A stretch of DNA of 64,000 nucleotides from Halomonas eurihalina (lineage in GTDB: Bacteria > Pseudomonadota > Gammaproteobacteria > Pseudomonadales > Halomonadaceae), in contig NZ_VTPU01000008.1 of assembly GCF_008274785.1 (NCBI RefSeq), positions 1 to 64,000 on the forward strand, in the 5' to 3' direction. A model generated the notes under the pieces. That model made no database searches, was not told the origin of the DNA, and was given only the letters and a program-made list of their open reading frames with translations. The translations under genes were made by a program, and so were the position numbers. How positions within the stretch are numbered: position 1 is the stretch's first letter; each line of letters starts with the position of its first letter. This document shows positions 26,206 through 34,730 of this stretch, in pieces.

Positions 26206-27234
26206 TCAGCCGAGCGACTCGACGACCTCGGCGATCACCGCAATGGTATCACCCATATTGACACTGGCCGGGAAGCGACGTGCGGCCAGCACGCCGTCGC
26301 GTTCGGCCCGATACTCGACGGGTGCGACGCCACTGCGCGTCATGTCATAGACCCGGGCGATGACCTGCCCCTGCGTCACCGGCTCGCCCAGTGCCACGGT
26401 CAGTTCGAGCAGGCCGGTGTGCTCGCTCTGCACATAGCAACTGGCATCGGGCATGTCGAGATAGATCTGGGGCTCGTCGGGCACCTGGAGTTCGCCCTCG
26501 ACCAGGCCATAATGCACCAGAAAATTGTCGATGCCGCGCTCGGTAATGGCCAGGCTCTCGGGCGTCGAGGTGCCACCGCCACCCAGCTCGGTGGCCACGA
26601 AGATCTTGCCCTGGCGCTCCACGGCGGTATCGAACAGCGCCTCGGCATCGAGCTCGAACATCATGATGGCATAGGGCGCACCGAAGGCCTTGGCCCCCTC
26701 CAGGGCACGACGCTGCTGCTCGGCGTCATCGAGCACGTGGGAGGCGGCGAACGGAATGATGTCCAGTGTTCGTCCGCCGGAGTGCAGGTCGAGCACGACA
26801 TCGCTCATCGGTACCAGCACGCGGGTGAAGTAGTCGGCGATCTTCTCGGTGACGGAACCGTTCGGATCCCCCGGAAAACTGCGATTGAGGTTGCCGCCGT
26901 CCATCGGCGAGGTCCGGCGGCCAGCCATGCAAGCGGGCGTGTTCATCATCGGCACGATGATCACCCGGCCCTGAACGTCCTCCGCCCGCAACCGGCTGGA
27001 GAGCTTCTGCAGGGCAGTGATGCCCTCATACTCGTCGCCGTGATTGCCGCCGGTCAACAGCGCCGTAGGGCCTTCGCCACGCTTGACCACGGTGACGGGA
27101 ATCATCACCGCGCCCCAGGCAGACTCGTCATTGGAGATCGGCAGCTTGAGAAAACCGTGCTGGACGCCGTCGGCCTCGAAGTCGACGGTGGCGGAAATCG
27201 GGCTGGGCCGCTGCTGGCCGGATTGCTTGCTCAT
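26206..27234 (-). CDS. doeB: N-alpha-acetyl-L-2,4-diaminobutyrate deacetylase DoeB
   Basis: 342 residues of the succinylglutamate desuccinylase/aspartoacylase (M14-like) zinc hydrolase family. Zinc ligands are seen in TGGNHGDEYEG (His 65, Glu 68) and LDLHSGG (His 151); the catalytic Glu is probably in VATELGGGG near 220. DoeB removes the acetyl group from N-alpha-acetyl-diaminobutyrate, the product of ectoine ring opening by DoeA, giving diaminobutyrate for DoeD. It follows doeA by 9 nt, and the order doeA-doeB-doeX matches the Halomonas elongata cluster. Confidence 0.94.
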   Translation of the reverse strand: MSKQSGQQRPSPISATVDFEADGVQHGFLKLPISNDESAWGAVMIPVTVVKRGEGPTALLTGGNHGDEYEGITALQKLSSRLRAEDVQGRVIIVPMMNTPACMAGRRTSPMDGGNLNRSFPGDPNGSVTEKIADYFTRVLVPMSDVVLDLHSGGRTLDIIPFAASHVLDDAEQQRRALEGAKAFGAPYAIMMFELDAEALFDTAVERQGKIFVATELGGGGTSTPESLAITERGIDNFLVHYGLVEGELQVPDEPQIYLDMPDASCYVQSEHTGLLELTVALGEPVTQGQVIARVYDMTRSGVAPVEYRAERDGVLAARRFPASVNMGDTIAVIAEVVESLG

Positions 27235-27243
27235 GGTGACTCC

Positions 27244-28443
27244 TTACTTGACGAACAGCTGGCGCGGAAAGTCGGCCAGCGTCTCGCAGCCGGTTTCGGT
27301 AATCAGAATACTCTCGGTGATCTCGAGACCCCAGTCCTCGACCCACAGGCCGGGCATGAAATGGAACGTCATGCCCGGCTCGAGGATCGTCTCGTCGGAG
27401 GGGCGCAGGCTCATGGTGCGCTCACCCCAGTCCGGCGGATAACTGATGCCGATGGGATAACCGCAGCGCGCGCCACCCCGGTCGAAACCGTATTTGTCCA
27501 TGGCCGCGCCCAGCGCCATGGCGATGTCGGCCGTGCGGTTACCGGGCTTGGCCACCTCCAGGCCGTTCTCGATGCCCTCGAGCAGGGCCGATTCGGCACG
27601 CACGAACTCAGGGGGCGGACGCCCCAGGTAGACGGTACGCGACATCGGCGCGTGGTAGCGCTTGTAGACCCCGGCGATCTCGAAGAAGGTCCCCTCGCCC
27701 TTGCGGAACGGTGAATCGTCCCAGGTCAGGTGAGGTGCCGCCGCATCCTGCCCGGTGGGCAGCATCGGCACGATGGCAGGATAGTCGCCACCGAACACCT
27801 TGCCGTCGGGCGACGTCCAGCCTTCGATACCGACCCGGTAGATCTCCGACACCAACTTGCTCTTGGGCAGCCCCGGCTCTATGACCTCGAGAATGCGCGA
27901 GTGCATGCCGGCGACGATCTTGCCGGCGACGCGCATGTATTCGATTTCCTGGGGCGACTTGATGGCACGACACCAGTTGACGAGCGAGTTGGCGTCCATG
28001 AAACGCGCATGGGGTAGCTCCCTCAGCAGGCACTGATAGGCCTTGGCCGAGAAGTAGTAGTTGTCCATTTCCATGCCCACGACGCCCTTGTGCCAGCCAC
28101 GATCGGGCAGGATCGTCTGGGCCAGGTAGTCCATGGGATGCATGTCCGGATTCTGGACATAGTGATCCGGGTAATAGGTGATGTTGTCCGGATCTATCCA
28201 GCAGGTGCGCAGCGCCCCATTGGCATCCATGCGTCGTCCATACCAGACCGGCTCGCCTTCGAGACCAAGCAGCACGCATTGATGCACATAGAACGACCAG
28301 CCATCGTAACCGGTCAACCACGCCATATTGGACGGGTCGCTGATGATCAGTACATCGATACCCCGGCTCGCCATTTCGGTGCGTACCTTCCATAGCCGGC
28401 CAGCGTATTCCTCACGGGTGAAGGGTAATGAAACCTGAATCAT
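27244..28443 (-). CDS. doeA: Ectoine hydrolase DoeA (M24 peptidase fold)
   Basis: 399 residues, the length of the Halomonas elongata enzyme. It has a creatinase N-terminal domain (ISDPSNMAWLTGYDGWSFYV) and a pita-bread M24 domain (KSPQEIEYMRVAGKIVAGMH, GTFFEIAGVYKRYHAPMSRT, FHFMPGLWVEDWGLEITESI). DoeA hydrolyses the ectoine ring to N-acetyl-diaminobutyrates, the first step of ectoine catabolism in the cytoplasm. ATG 28443 is preferred: GCGAG precedes it, and the in-frame TTG at 28458 has no ribosome site. It heads the minus-strand operon and is divergent from enuR across a 353-bp region with repeated operator-like sequences. Confidence 0.95.
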   Translation of the reverse strand: MIQVSLPFTREEYAGRLWKVRTEMASRGIDVLIISDPSNMAWLTGYDGWSFYVHQCVLLGLEGEPVWYGRRMDANGALRTCWIDPDNITYYPDHYVQNPDMHPMDYLAQTILPDRGWHKGVVGMEMDNYYFSAKAYQCLLRELPHARFMDANSLVNWCRAIKSPQEIEYMRVAGKIVAGMHSRILEVIEPGLPKSKLVSEIYRVGIEGWTSPDGKVFGGDYPAIVPMLPTGQDAAAPHLTWDDSPFRKGEGTFFEIAGVYKRYHAPMSRTVYLGRPPPEFVRAESALLEGIENGLEVAKPGNRTADIAMALGAAMDKYGFDRGGARCGYPIGISYPPDWGERTMSLRPSDETILEPGMTFHFMPGLWVEDWGLEITESILITETGCETLADFPRQLFVK

Positions 28444-28693
28444 GAAATCGCTCGCCAAACGATCATGTCACCGATATCCGGCTGCCTCTTGCCCGAGGCA
28501 CCGGGGCATAGGGAAACACGGCACAAATGCTTGCGCGGGCAAATCGCGGCGTCACCCGGTGCGCGAAAGCTCGCCTAACGACATGTTATGTCTCGCTTTC
28601 TGTGCTCCGGGCGCCTTGCACTTTACTACGCTCGGCGATTCGTGCGGTGCTTCCATAGCGCTAACTTGCCGACCGTGTCAGGGCCATATTCAT
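28444..28693. other. Distal part of the doeA-enuR intergenic region
   Basis: This 250-bp stretch upstream of doeA holds no credible gene. It should carry the doeA promoter on the minus strand; no -10/-35 pair stands out by eye. The recognisable repeated elements lie further on, at 28694-28807. Confidence 0.4.
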
Positions 28694-28807
28694 TGTCATG
28701 ACATTTGTTAACATGTCTCATGACAATTACCGGCCAATATCGCTAGTCTGATACTATCACCACCACTTGGCGGGCGGTCAAAGGCTTTATTGAATCATGA
28801 CAATTAA
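28694..28807 (+). promoter_or_regulatory. EnuR operator candidates and enuR promoter
   Basis: TGTCATGACA (28694-28703) is a perfect palindrome. GACAT (28700-28704) and ATGTC (28713-28717) form an inverted repeat around TGTTAAC. The 12-mer TCATGACAATTA occurs twice in direct orientation, at 28718-28729 and at 28795-28806, where it covers the enuR start codon. Between them TTACCG (28727-28732) and GATACT (28750-28755) are spaced 17 bp and fit a sigma-70 promoter for enuR. MocR regulators typically bind direct repeats near divergent promoters, and autorepression is expected. Confidence 0.55.
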
Positions 28808-30203
28808 CCTGACGCCTTATCTCTCCGAGACGGGCCCCAAGTACCTCGCCATCGCCCGGGCACTTTCCGAGGCGATTCGCCAGGGCGAGCTGACACCCGG
28901 CACCCGATTGCCGCCGCATCGTCAGTTGGCCGACACCCTGGGTGTCAGCGTCCAGACTGTCTCCCGCGCCTACTCCCAGGCCGAAAAGATGGGGCTTGTC
29001 CAGGCGCGCACCGGCAGCGGCACCTGGATCAACGCACTCGACGATACCCGGGAATCCGCCTATCTGCGCAATTCCGAACCTCGACCCGAGGATGCGCTGA
29101 TCGATCTGTCCATCGCCCATCCGGTCTGCCCACCGGGCCACCACCTGCGCTTTCGCGAAACCCTCGCCCTGCTCGCCGAGCAGGCCAGTCCCGATGTAGT
29201 GACCGCCAGCCGCCCGATCGCCGGGCTTCCCCATCAGCGTGAAAGGGCCAGTGAATGGCTGTCCCGACGCCTCGGCGTTCCCGGCGAGCCGGATGACCGC
29301 ATCCTCTGCAATGGCGCCGCTCATGGCCTGCTGCTGGCGATCTCCACGGTCGTCCAGCACGGCGACCTGGTGCTGACCGAGGCGCTCACCGATCATGGCC
29401 TGATCGCCCTGTCACGCACCCTGGGGTTCCAGTTGCGCGGCGTGGCCATCGACGACCAGGGAGCGCTGCCCGAAGCCCTGGATATCGCCTGCCAACGCTT
29501 CAAGCCGCGGGGCGTCTGCCTGACGCCCACCCAGCTCAACCCCACTGGCGCCACCATGAGTGAGGAGCGCCGCGATGCCATCGCCGAGGTACTGGAGCGT
29601 CATGGCGTCTGGCTCATCGAGGACGATGTCCACGCCCTGCTCGAGGCTCCCGGCCTGACGCCCCTCACCGCCCGCGTGCCGCACCAGGGTTTCCACGTCA
29701 CCAGCCTGACCAAGGCCACGGTGCCGGGATTGCGCGCCGGCTACCTCAGCGTGCCGCGCGGGCAGTTGCACCACACCCTGCCACGCATGCGCGCCACCAC
29801 CTGGATGGCCACGCCGCTGATCTTTGAGATCGCCGACGCCTGGATTGCCGACGACACCCTGGAGCACATGGCCAGCGAACAGCGCGAACTGCTCGCCGAA
29901 CGCCAGCGCCTCGCTTCCCGGCTGTTGAGCGGTCACGAGCACACGGCCCGCCCCACCGGCCTGCATGTCTGGCTGGCGCTCCCCACCGCCTGGCGTACCG
30001 AGGAGCTTCAGCAGCAGGCCGAGCAGGAAGGCGTGGCCATCACCACCGCCGTTCCCTTCATGGTCGAACAGACGGCGGCCCCTCGGCGGGTGCGCCTGAG
30101 CGTCGGCGCCGAATCCGACATCGAGCGTTTCGAGGAGGGCCTGAAACGTCTCGCCAACTTGCTCGGCGAGGCGCCACCGCCCATGATGCAATTCGTCTAC
30201 TAG
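28797..30203 (+). CDS. enuR: MocR/GntR-type regulator of ectoine utilisation EnuR
   Basis: 468 residues. A GntR winged helix (KYLAIARALSEAIRQGELTP, then LPPHRQLADTLGVSVQTVSR) is joined to a fold-type I aminotransferase-like domain with CLTPTQLNPTGATMSEERRD, LIEDDVHALL and the PLP lysine in TSLTKATVPGLRAGYL (Lys 306). EnuR is the known repressor of ectoine uptake and catabolism genes; its PLP reacts with ectoine-derived diaminobutyrate or its acetylated form to relieve repression. Divergence from doeA supports the assignment over other MocR proteins. ATG 28797 lies within an operator-like repeat. The upstream AAAGG is 12 nt away, so translation may be weak. Confidence 0.88.
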   Translation: MTINLTPYLSETGPKYLAIARALSEAIRQGELTPGTRLPPHRQLADTLGVSVQTVSRAYSQAEKMGLVQARTGSGTWINALDDTRESAYLRNSEPRPEDALIDLSIAHPVCPPGHHLRFRETLALLAEQASPDVVTASRPIAGLPHQRERASEWLSRRLGVPGEPDDRILCNGAAHGLLLAISTVVQHGDLVLTEALTDHGLIALSRTLGFQLRGVAIDDQGALPEALDIACQRFKPRGVCLTPTQLNPTGATMSEERRDAIAEVLERHGVWLIEDDVHALLEAPGLTPLTARVPHQGFHVTSLTKATVPGLRAGYLSVPRGQLHHTLPRMRATTWMATPLIFEIADAWIADDTLEHMASEQRELLAERQRLASRLLSGHEHTARPTGLHVWLALPTAWRTEELQQQAEQEGVAITTAVPFMVEQTAAPRRVRLSVGAESDIERFEEGLKRLANLLGEAPPPMMQFVY

Positions 30204-30220
30204 GCAATCAGGAGCAGGAC

Positions 30221-31147
30221 ATGATGCGCGTACTCGTCCACCACGACCGCGCCAATGACTGGCGTGAGGCCCTGGCCCGACGCCTGCCGGATGCCGAGAT
30301 CCTGACCGGCGAAGCGAGCGCCGAGCAGCGCCGCGACATCGACTACCTGGCCGCCTGGAAGCCCCCGGCGGAGCTGTTCGCCGAGCTTGGCCGGCTCAAG
30401 GGCATCGTCAATCTCGGTGCCGGCGTCGATGCCCTGCTGAACAATCCCGCCCTGCCCCGTGACGTGCCCATCGTCAAGCTGCGCGACGCCGGCATGGCCG
30501 GCCCGATCGCCGACTACGTGCGATACGGGGTGCTGCACTTCCAGCGCGACTTCGACCACTACGCCCGTCAGCAGGCCGCCGCTGAATGGCGCGAGCGCCC
30601 CTTGATCGACAAGACGGACTGGCCGGTGGGCGTACTGGGGCTCGGCGCCATCGGTGCCAAGGTCGCCACCACCCTGGCCGCCGACGGCTTCCCGGTGCAT
30701 GGCTGGAGCCGCTCGCCCAAGCAGCTCGACGCCGTAACCTGCCACCATGGAGAGGCGGGACTGGACACCCTGCTCGGCCAGGTACGCAGCCTGGTGCTGC
30801 TGCTCCCGGACACCCCGGCGACCCGCCACCTCATCGACACGCGAACCCTCGGCCTGCTGCCCGAGGGCGCCAGCCTGATCAATCCTGGGCGCGGTTCGCT
30901 GATCAACGAGACGGCACTGCTCGAGGCCCTGGATGCGGGACGACTGCGCGGCGCCCTGCTCGACGCCTTCCCGGTGGAACCTCTGCCCGAGGACAGTCCG
31001 CTGTGGTCGCATCCCCGCATCCTCGTCACGCCGCACATGGCCGGCCCCACGCCACTCGGCGATGCCGTCGACCAGGTCGCCGAGGCCTTGCGCGCCTTCG
31101 AGAACGGCACGCCCCAGCCGACCATCGATCCGGCGGCCGGCTACTGA
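30221..31147 (+). CDS. ghrA: Glyoxylate/hydroxypyruvate reductase A-like 2-hydroxyacid dehydrogenase
   Basis: 308 residues, D-isomer-specific 2-hydroxyacid dehydrogenase of the GhrA branch. The Rossmann motif VGVLGLGAIGAKVATTLAAD lies near 137. Catalytic Arg is in LINPGRGSLINETAL, Glu in LLDAFPVEPLP and His in VTPHMAGPT near 275. It would reduce glyoxylate or hydroxypyruvate with NADPH in the cytoplasm. It starts 17 nt after enuR with GGAG upstream, so it is probably co-transcribed with the regulator although no direct pathway link to ectoine is known. ATG 30224 is an equally possible start. Confidence 0.88.
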   Translation: MMRVLVHHDRANDWREALARRLPDAEILTGEASAEQRRDIDYLAAWKPPAELFAELGRLKGIVNLGAGVDALLNNPALPRDVPIVKLRDAGMAGPIADYVRYGVLHFQRDFDHYARQQAAAEWRERPLIDKTDWPVGVLGLGAIGAKVATTLAADGFPVHGWSRSPKQLDAVTCHHGEAGLDTLLGQVRSLVLLLPDTPATRHLIDTRTLGLLPEGASLINPGRGSLINETALLEALDAGRLRGALLDAFPVEPLPEDSPLWSHPRILVTPHMAGPTPLGDAVDQVAEALRAFENGTPQPTIDPAAGY

Positions 31148-31262
31148 CGCCCTGGCCTACACGAACGCCCGTGCACGCGATACGCTGATGGATAGCGGGG
31201 GCGATATCGACGCACGCCCTCATTGGCTGACACCCACCGATTCCCCGTGAAGGAGGTGCGCG

Positions 31263-31832
31263 ATGTCTCAGCTCACCCAGGACTACGACCACCGCGATGC
31301 CCTGCTGGTGGTCGACATGCAGAACGACTTCTGCCCGGGCGGCGCCCTGGCCGTGGCCGGCGGCGACGCACTGGTGCCAGGCATCAACGCCGAGATGGAC
31401 GCGGCGCAGCGGGCTGGCGCCCTGATCGTTGCCTCGCGGGACTGGCACCCGGTGGACCACGCCAGCTTCGCCCATCGGGGCGGCCCCTGGCCGGTGCACT
31501 GCGTGCAGGACACCCCGGGCGCCGCCTTTCACGCCGACCTGGCGCTGCCCGAAACGACCATACGCGTCAGCAAGGCCACCGCCTTCGACCGCGACGCCTA
31601 CTCCGCCTTCGACGACACCGGACTCGGCAACTACCTGCGCGAACGCGGGATCGAACGCGTCACGGTCTGCGGCCTGGCGCTGGACGTCTGCGTCAAGGCC
31701 ACCACGCTCGATGCGTTGCACGAGGGATTTGCTACACGACTGCTCGACGACTTGAGCGCGGCGGTGGATCCCGATGCCATCGAGGATTGCCGCAACACCC
31801 TCACCGACGCCGGTGCCGAACTATGCCGATAA
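31263..31832 (+). CDS. pncA: Nicotinamidase
   Basis: 189 residues, isochorismatase-like hydrolase. The triad is visible: Asp 18 in LLVVDMQNDFCPGGAL, Lys 104 in RVSKATAFD and Cys 143 in VCGLALDVCVKATT. The metal site DWHPVDHASFAHRGG (Asp 60, His 62, His 71) is that of nicotinamidases. It converts nicotinamide to nicotinate for NAD salvage. Its stop overlaps the pncB start by 10 nt, so both salvage steps are translated together. An AAGGAGG-type site precedes ATG 31263. Confidence 0.95.
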   Translation: MSQLTQDYDHRDALLVVDMQNDFCPGGALAVAGGDALVPGINAEMDAAQRAGALIVASRDWHPVDHASFAHRGGPWPVHCVQDTPGAAFHADLALPETTIRVSKATAFDRDAYSAFDDTGLGNYLRERGIERVTVCGLALDVCVKATTLDALHEGFATRLLDDLSAAVDPDAIEDCRNTLTDAGAELCR

Positions 31833-33160
31833 CCGTCCCGCTGACGGTGGAAGACGACGAGCTGGCGCTGCTCACCGACCTCTACCAGTTGACCATGACC
31901 CAGGCCTACTGGCGCGAAGGCATGAACGCCCCGTCGACCTTCAGCCTGTTCTTCCGCCGCCTGCCGGCCGAACGCCGCTTCATGCTCGCCTGCGGCCAGC
32001 AGCATGCTGCCGAGCGGCTCAGCCAGCTACGCTTCAGCGAACACGCCATCGCACGGCTGGCCGAGACCGGGCGCTTCGACGACGCCTTCCTCGACTGGCT
32101 GGCGAACTGGCGCTTCGAGGGCGACATCTGGACGCTCCCGGAGGGCACGCCGGTCTTCGCCAACGAGCCCTTGCTGGAAGTCGACGCGCCCATCGCCCAG
32201 GCACAACTACTCGAGAGCCTGGTCATGAACCTGGTGCAACTGGAGACGGTCCTGGCCTCCAAGGCGGTACGACTGGTCATGGCGGCCCGGGGACGGCCGG
32301 TGGTCGACTTCGGCCTGCGCCGCATGCACGGTATCGACGCCGCAGTGCGCGGCGTGCGTGCCTACCGCACTGCCGGCCTAGCCGGCACCAGCAACGTGCT
32401 CGGCGGCCTGCGCCACGACCTGCCCCTCAACGGCACCATGGCACACAGTTACATTCTCGCCCACGACAGCGAACGCGAGGCCTTCCGCGCCTTCGCCTGC
32501 CACATGCCGGACACCACTCTGCTGGTGGATACCCATGACACCCTGGCGGGCGTGCGCGAGGTCATCGCCCTACTGCACGACGAGCCCGACCTGCGCATCA
32601 GCGCCATCCGGCTCGATTCGGGTAATCTCGAAGAACTGGCCCGCGCCGCGCGCCAACTGCTCGATGACGCCGGCCTCGGCGACGTGAAGATCATCGCCAG
32701 CAGTGGCCTGGACGAGCACGCCATCGACGCCCTGCTGAAGGCCGACGTCCCGATCGACGCCTTCGGTGTCGGCACCCAAATGGGCGCCTCGACCGACGCC
32801 CCGGTCATCGATCTTTCCTACAAGCTGGTGGAATACGCCGGCAAGCCCCGGGTCAAACATTCACCGGGCAAGGTAAACCTGCCGGGCCGCAAGCAGGTCT
32901 ACCGTCACTTCGACGCTGCCGGCCACTTCGTCGGCGATACCATCACCGGCCGCGACGAGCAGCTCGAAGACGGGATACCGCTGTTGGTGCGCAGCGTGAC
33001 ACAAGGCCAGCCCGACCCTGCGGGCATGGCACTGGCGGAATCCGCCCGGGAACGCGTGGCACAGGCCCGGCAGAGCCTTCCGGAAAGCCTCACCCGACTC
33101 ACCACGAACGGCGAGGATTACCCGGTGACGCTCAGTAAGGCCCTCGTCGCACGGCGATGA
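31823..33160 (+). CDS. pncB: Nicotinate phosphoribosyltransferase
   Basis: 445 residues. Typical segments: LLTDLYQLTMTQAYWREGMN at the N-terminus, DFGLRRMHGIDAAVRGVRAY, GTSNVLGG, the catalytic-His region NGTMAHSYILAHDSEREAFR, and SGNLEELARAARQLLDDAGL through FGVGTQMGAS for phosphoribosyl binding. It makes nicotinate mononucleotide from nicotinate and PRPP, the step after PncA. The size fits the bacterial family. The start at 31823 lies inside the pncA end; the frame is open much further upstream (to 31223), but that part is the pncA shadow. Confidence 0.94.
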   Translation: MPITVPLTVEDDELALLTDLYQLTMTQAYWREGMNAPSTFSLFFRRLPAERRFMLACGQQHAAERLSQLRFSEHAIARLAETGRFDDAFLDWLANWRFEGDIWTLPEGTPVFANEPLLEVDAPIAQAQLLESLVMNLVQLETVLASKAVRLVMAARGRPVVDFGLRRMHGIDAAVRGVRAYRTAGLAGTSNVLGGLRHDLPLNGTMAHSYILAHDSEREAFRAFACHMPDTTLLVDTHDTLAGVREVIALLHDEPDLRISAIRLDSGNLEELARAARQLLDDAGLGDVKIIASSGLDEHAIDALLKADVPIDAFGVGTQMGASTDAPVIDLSYKLVEYAGKPRVKHSPGKVNLPGRKQVYRHFDAAGHFVGDTITGRDEQLEDGIPLLVRSVTQGQPDPAGMALAESARERVAQARQSLPESLTRLTTNGEDYPVTLSKALVARR

Positions 33161-33173
33161 ACCGAACGATCGA

Positions 33174-33193
33174 GGCCGCCAGAATCGGCGGCC
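33174..33193. terminator. Hairpin between convergent pncB and pfpI-like gene
   Basis: GGCCGCC (33174-33180) and GGCGGCC (33187-33193) form a perfect 7-bp GC stem with a 6-nt loop, 13 nt after the pncB stop. No T-tract follows, so function as terminator is only likely, not shown. Confidence 0.45.
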
Positions 33194-33223
33194 CCGGCTA
33201 CCCATCGGAGATGCGCCGGCGAA

Positions 33224-33781
33224 TCACAGCAGTTCGTTGAAACGCGCCAGCCAGGCCGGATGCGCCGGCCAGGCGGGAGCGGTCACCAGCTTGCCGCTGG
33301 TGATGGCTTGATCGACCTCGATCTGGGCATAGTCGCCCCCGGCCAGCGAAACCTCCGGCGCACAGGCCGGATAGGCCGAGACCCTGAACCCTGACAGGGA
33401 AATGGCGGCGGCCAGCAACTGGGCGCCATGGCAGATAGCGGCCACCGGCTTTTCGTACTCGAAGAAGTGACGCACCGACTCGAGCACGCGCTCATCCAGG
33501 CGTAGATACTCCGGGGCACGCCCGCCGGGAATCACCAAACCGTCATAGTCGGCCGCCGACACCTCGGAAAAGGTGGCATTGAGAATGAAGTCATGTCCGG
33601 GCTTCTCGGTATAGGTCTGATCGCCCTCGAAATCATGGATGGCGGTACGGATCCGATCGCCCTCGCGCTTGTCGGGACACACGGCGTCCACCGTGTGGCC
33701 CATGGCCTGCAGAGCCTGAAAGGGCACCATGATCTCGTAGTCCTCGACGAAATCGCCGGCGATGAGCAGTAACCTGGCCAT
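33224..33781 (-). CDS. DJ-1/PfpI family protein
   Basis: 185 residues of the DJ-1/PfpI class I glutamine-amidotransferase-like fold. The nucleophile elbow [14 protein letters not shown] holds the reactive Cys near residue 116. Early Glu/Asp residues ([20 protein letters not shown]) and [20 protein letters not shown] are characteristic. Family roles include deglycase/glyoxalase III, chaperone and peptidase activities; this branch is uncharacterised. ATG 33781 is preferred because GAGGAGG lies 8 nt upstream; an open extension of 18 codons has no such site. It is monocistronic and convergent with pncB. Confidence 0.88.
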   Translation of the reverse strand: MARLLLIAGDFVEDYEIMVPFQALQAMGHTVDAVCPDKREGDRIRTAIHDFEGDQTYTEKPGHDFILNATFSEVSAADYDGLVIPGGRAPEYLRLDERVLESVRHFFEYEKPVAAICHGAQLLAAAISLSGFRVSAYPACAPEVSLAGGDYAQIEVDQAITSGKLVTAPAWPAHPAWLARFNELL

Positions 33782-33972
33782 GGGATGAACCTCCTCGGTG
33801 GGTGGAGCAGCACTTCTGCCGCCAGCATAGGCCATGTTCGGCGAGGCGACGAGCGCATCGGGGCCAGGGCGAACCGCATGAAGCTGGCCATGGCCGCCGG
33901 TTCTGCCTATCCTCGGGAACCCCGCGCCTCCCTTCGCGTTCCCAGGGCTGTCGACACCGATGAGGATCTTTC

Positions 33973-34632
33973 ATGCCTGCCTTGCCGCTACGCCCCTCGT
34001 GGCTGCTGCCACTGCTCCTGCTGTTTGCCGGTTCCGCTGCTGCCGCAACGCCACCGCAGCCATTCGATGCCCGCTACCACCTGCAGGTGGCAGGCTGGCC
34101 CGATGCCGACATTCAGCATCAGTTGCAGCACACCGGCATCGGCTGGCAGAGCGAGATGAGTACCAAGTTGCCGGGCATCAGCGGTCATGAGATGGGGCGC
34201 TTCCGTCTCGACGAGGACGGCCGGGTTCACTCTCTCTATTACGCCTCCGGCTACTCGCTGCTGGGCATCCAGCGGTCCTACCGACTCGAGCGCGACGCCC
34301 TGCAGACATGGCCGGACCGCCAGAGTGCCCTTGTCGCCCTGTCCCGGCAGGCCATCGACGGAACTTGCACCTCGGACTGCCGGGTTCACTATCTCGACCA
34401 TCGCGGGCGCGAGGAGCGCATCGACTACCGGCTCCTGGGACGCGAGACGCTGGATCTCCCCGCAGGCCGGTTCGAGGCGCTGCGCGTGGAAGTGACCGAG
34501 CCGGACGAACCGGACCGCCGCCTGGTCTTCGACTTCCTGCCTCGCCTGCCGGGATTGCTGCTGTCCGTGGCCTACTACCGCGACGGCGAGCGGCGCAGTC
34601 ACCTGACGCTCACCCGCCTCGATTCGCCCTGA
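33973..34632 (+). CDS. DUF3108 periplasmic/outer-membrane-associated protein
   Basis: 219 residues with a Sec signal peptide (SWLLPLLLLFAGSAAAATPP; cleavage about residue 25). The mature part is a beta-rich DUF3108 domain: PFDARYHLQVAGWPDADIQH near the start and YRLLGRETLDLPAGRFEALR later. Two Cys (TCTSDC) could form a disulfide. DUF3108 proteins are common in proteobacteria; their function is unknown, with lipid- or envelope-binding folds suspected. It stands alone between a divergent PfpI gene and lysO. Confidence 0.8.
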   Translation: MPALPLRPSWLLPLLLLFAGSAAAATPPQPFDARYHLQVAGWPDADIQHQLQHTGIGWQSEMSTKLPGISGHEMGRFRLDEDGRVHSLYYASGYSLLGIQRSYRLERDALQTWPDRQSALVALSRQAIDGTCTSDCRVHYLDHRGREERIDYRLLGRETLDLPAGRFEALRVEVTEPDEPDRRLVFDFLPRLPGLLLSVAYYRDGERRSHLTLTRLDSP

Positions 34633-34679
34633 TCGCCGGCCTTCCGCCACACCTCGAAAACGCCTAGAGTGGAGAATTT

Positions 34680-34700
34680 GCCGGTAGCCTGGAAACCGGC
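34680..34700 (+). terminator. Hairpin between the DUF3108 gene and lysO
   Basis: GCCGGT (34680-34685) and ACCGGC (34695-34700) pair around a 9-nt loop, 48 nt after the DUF3108 stop and 30 nt before lysO. No T-run follows, so it may be a weak terminator or a leader structure of lysO. Confidence 0.3.
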
Positions 34701-34730
34701 GGCGTATCTCTCCAAGGAAGGAATGTCGCG

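Noticed and set aside
30221..33160. ghrA-pncA-pncB as part of ectoine catabolism
   Set aside because: The genes follow enuR on the same strand, but their reactions (2-hydroxyacid reduction, NAD salvage) have no known step in the pathway; proximity alone is too weak.
34633..34730. Lysine riboswitch before lysO
   Set aside because: The gap is only 98 bp and holds one simple hairpin; the conserved lysine-aptamer junction needs about 170 nt.
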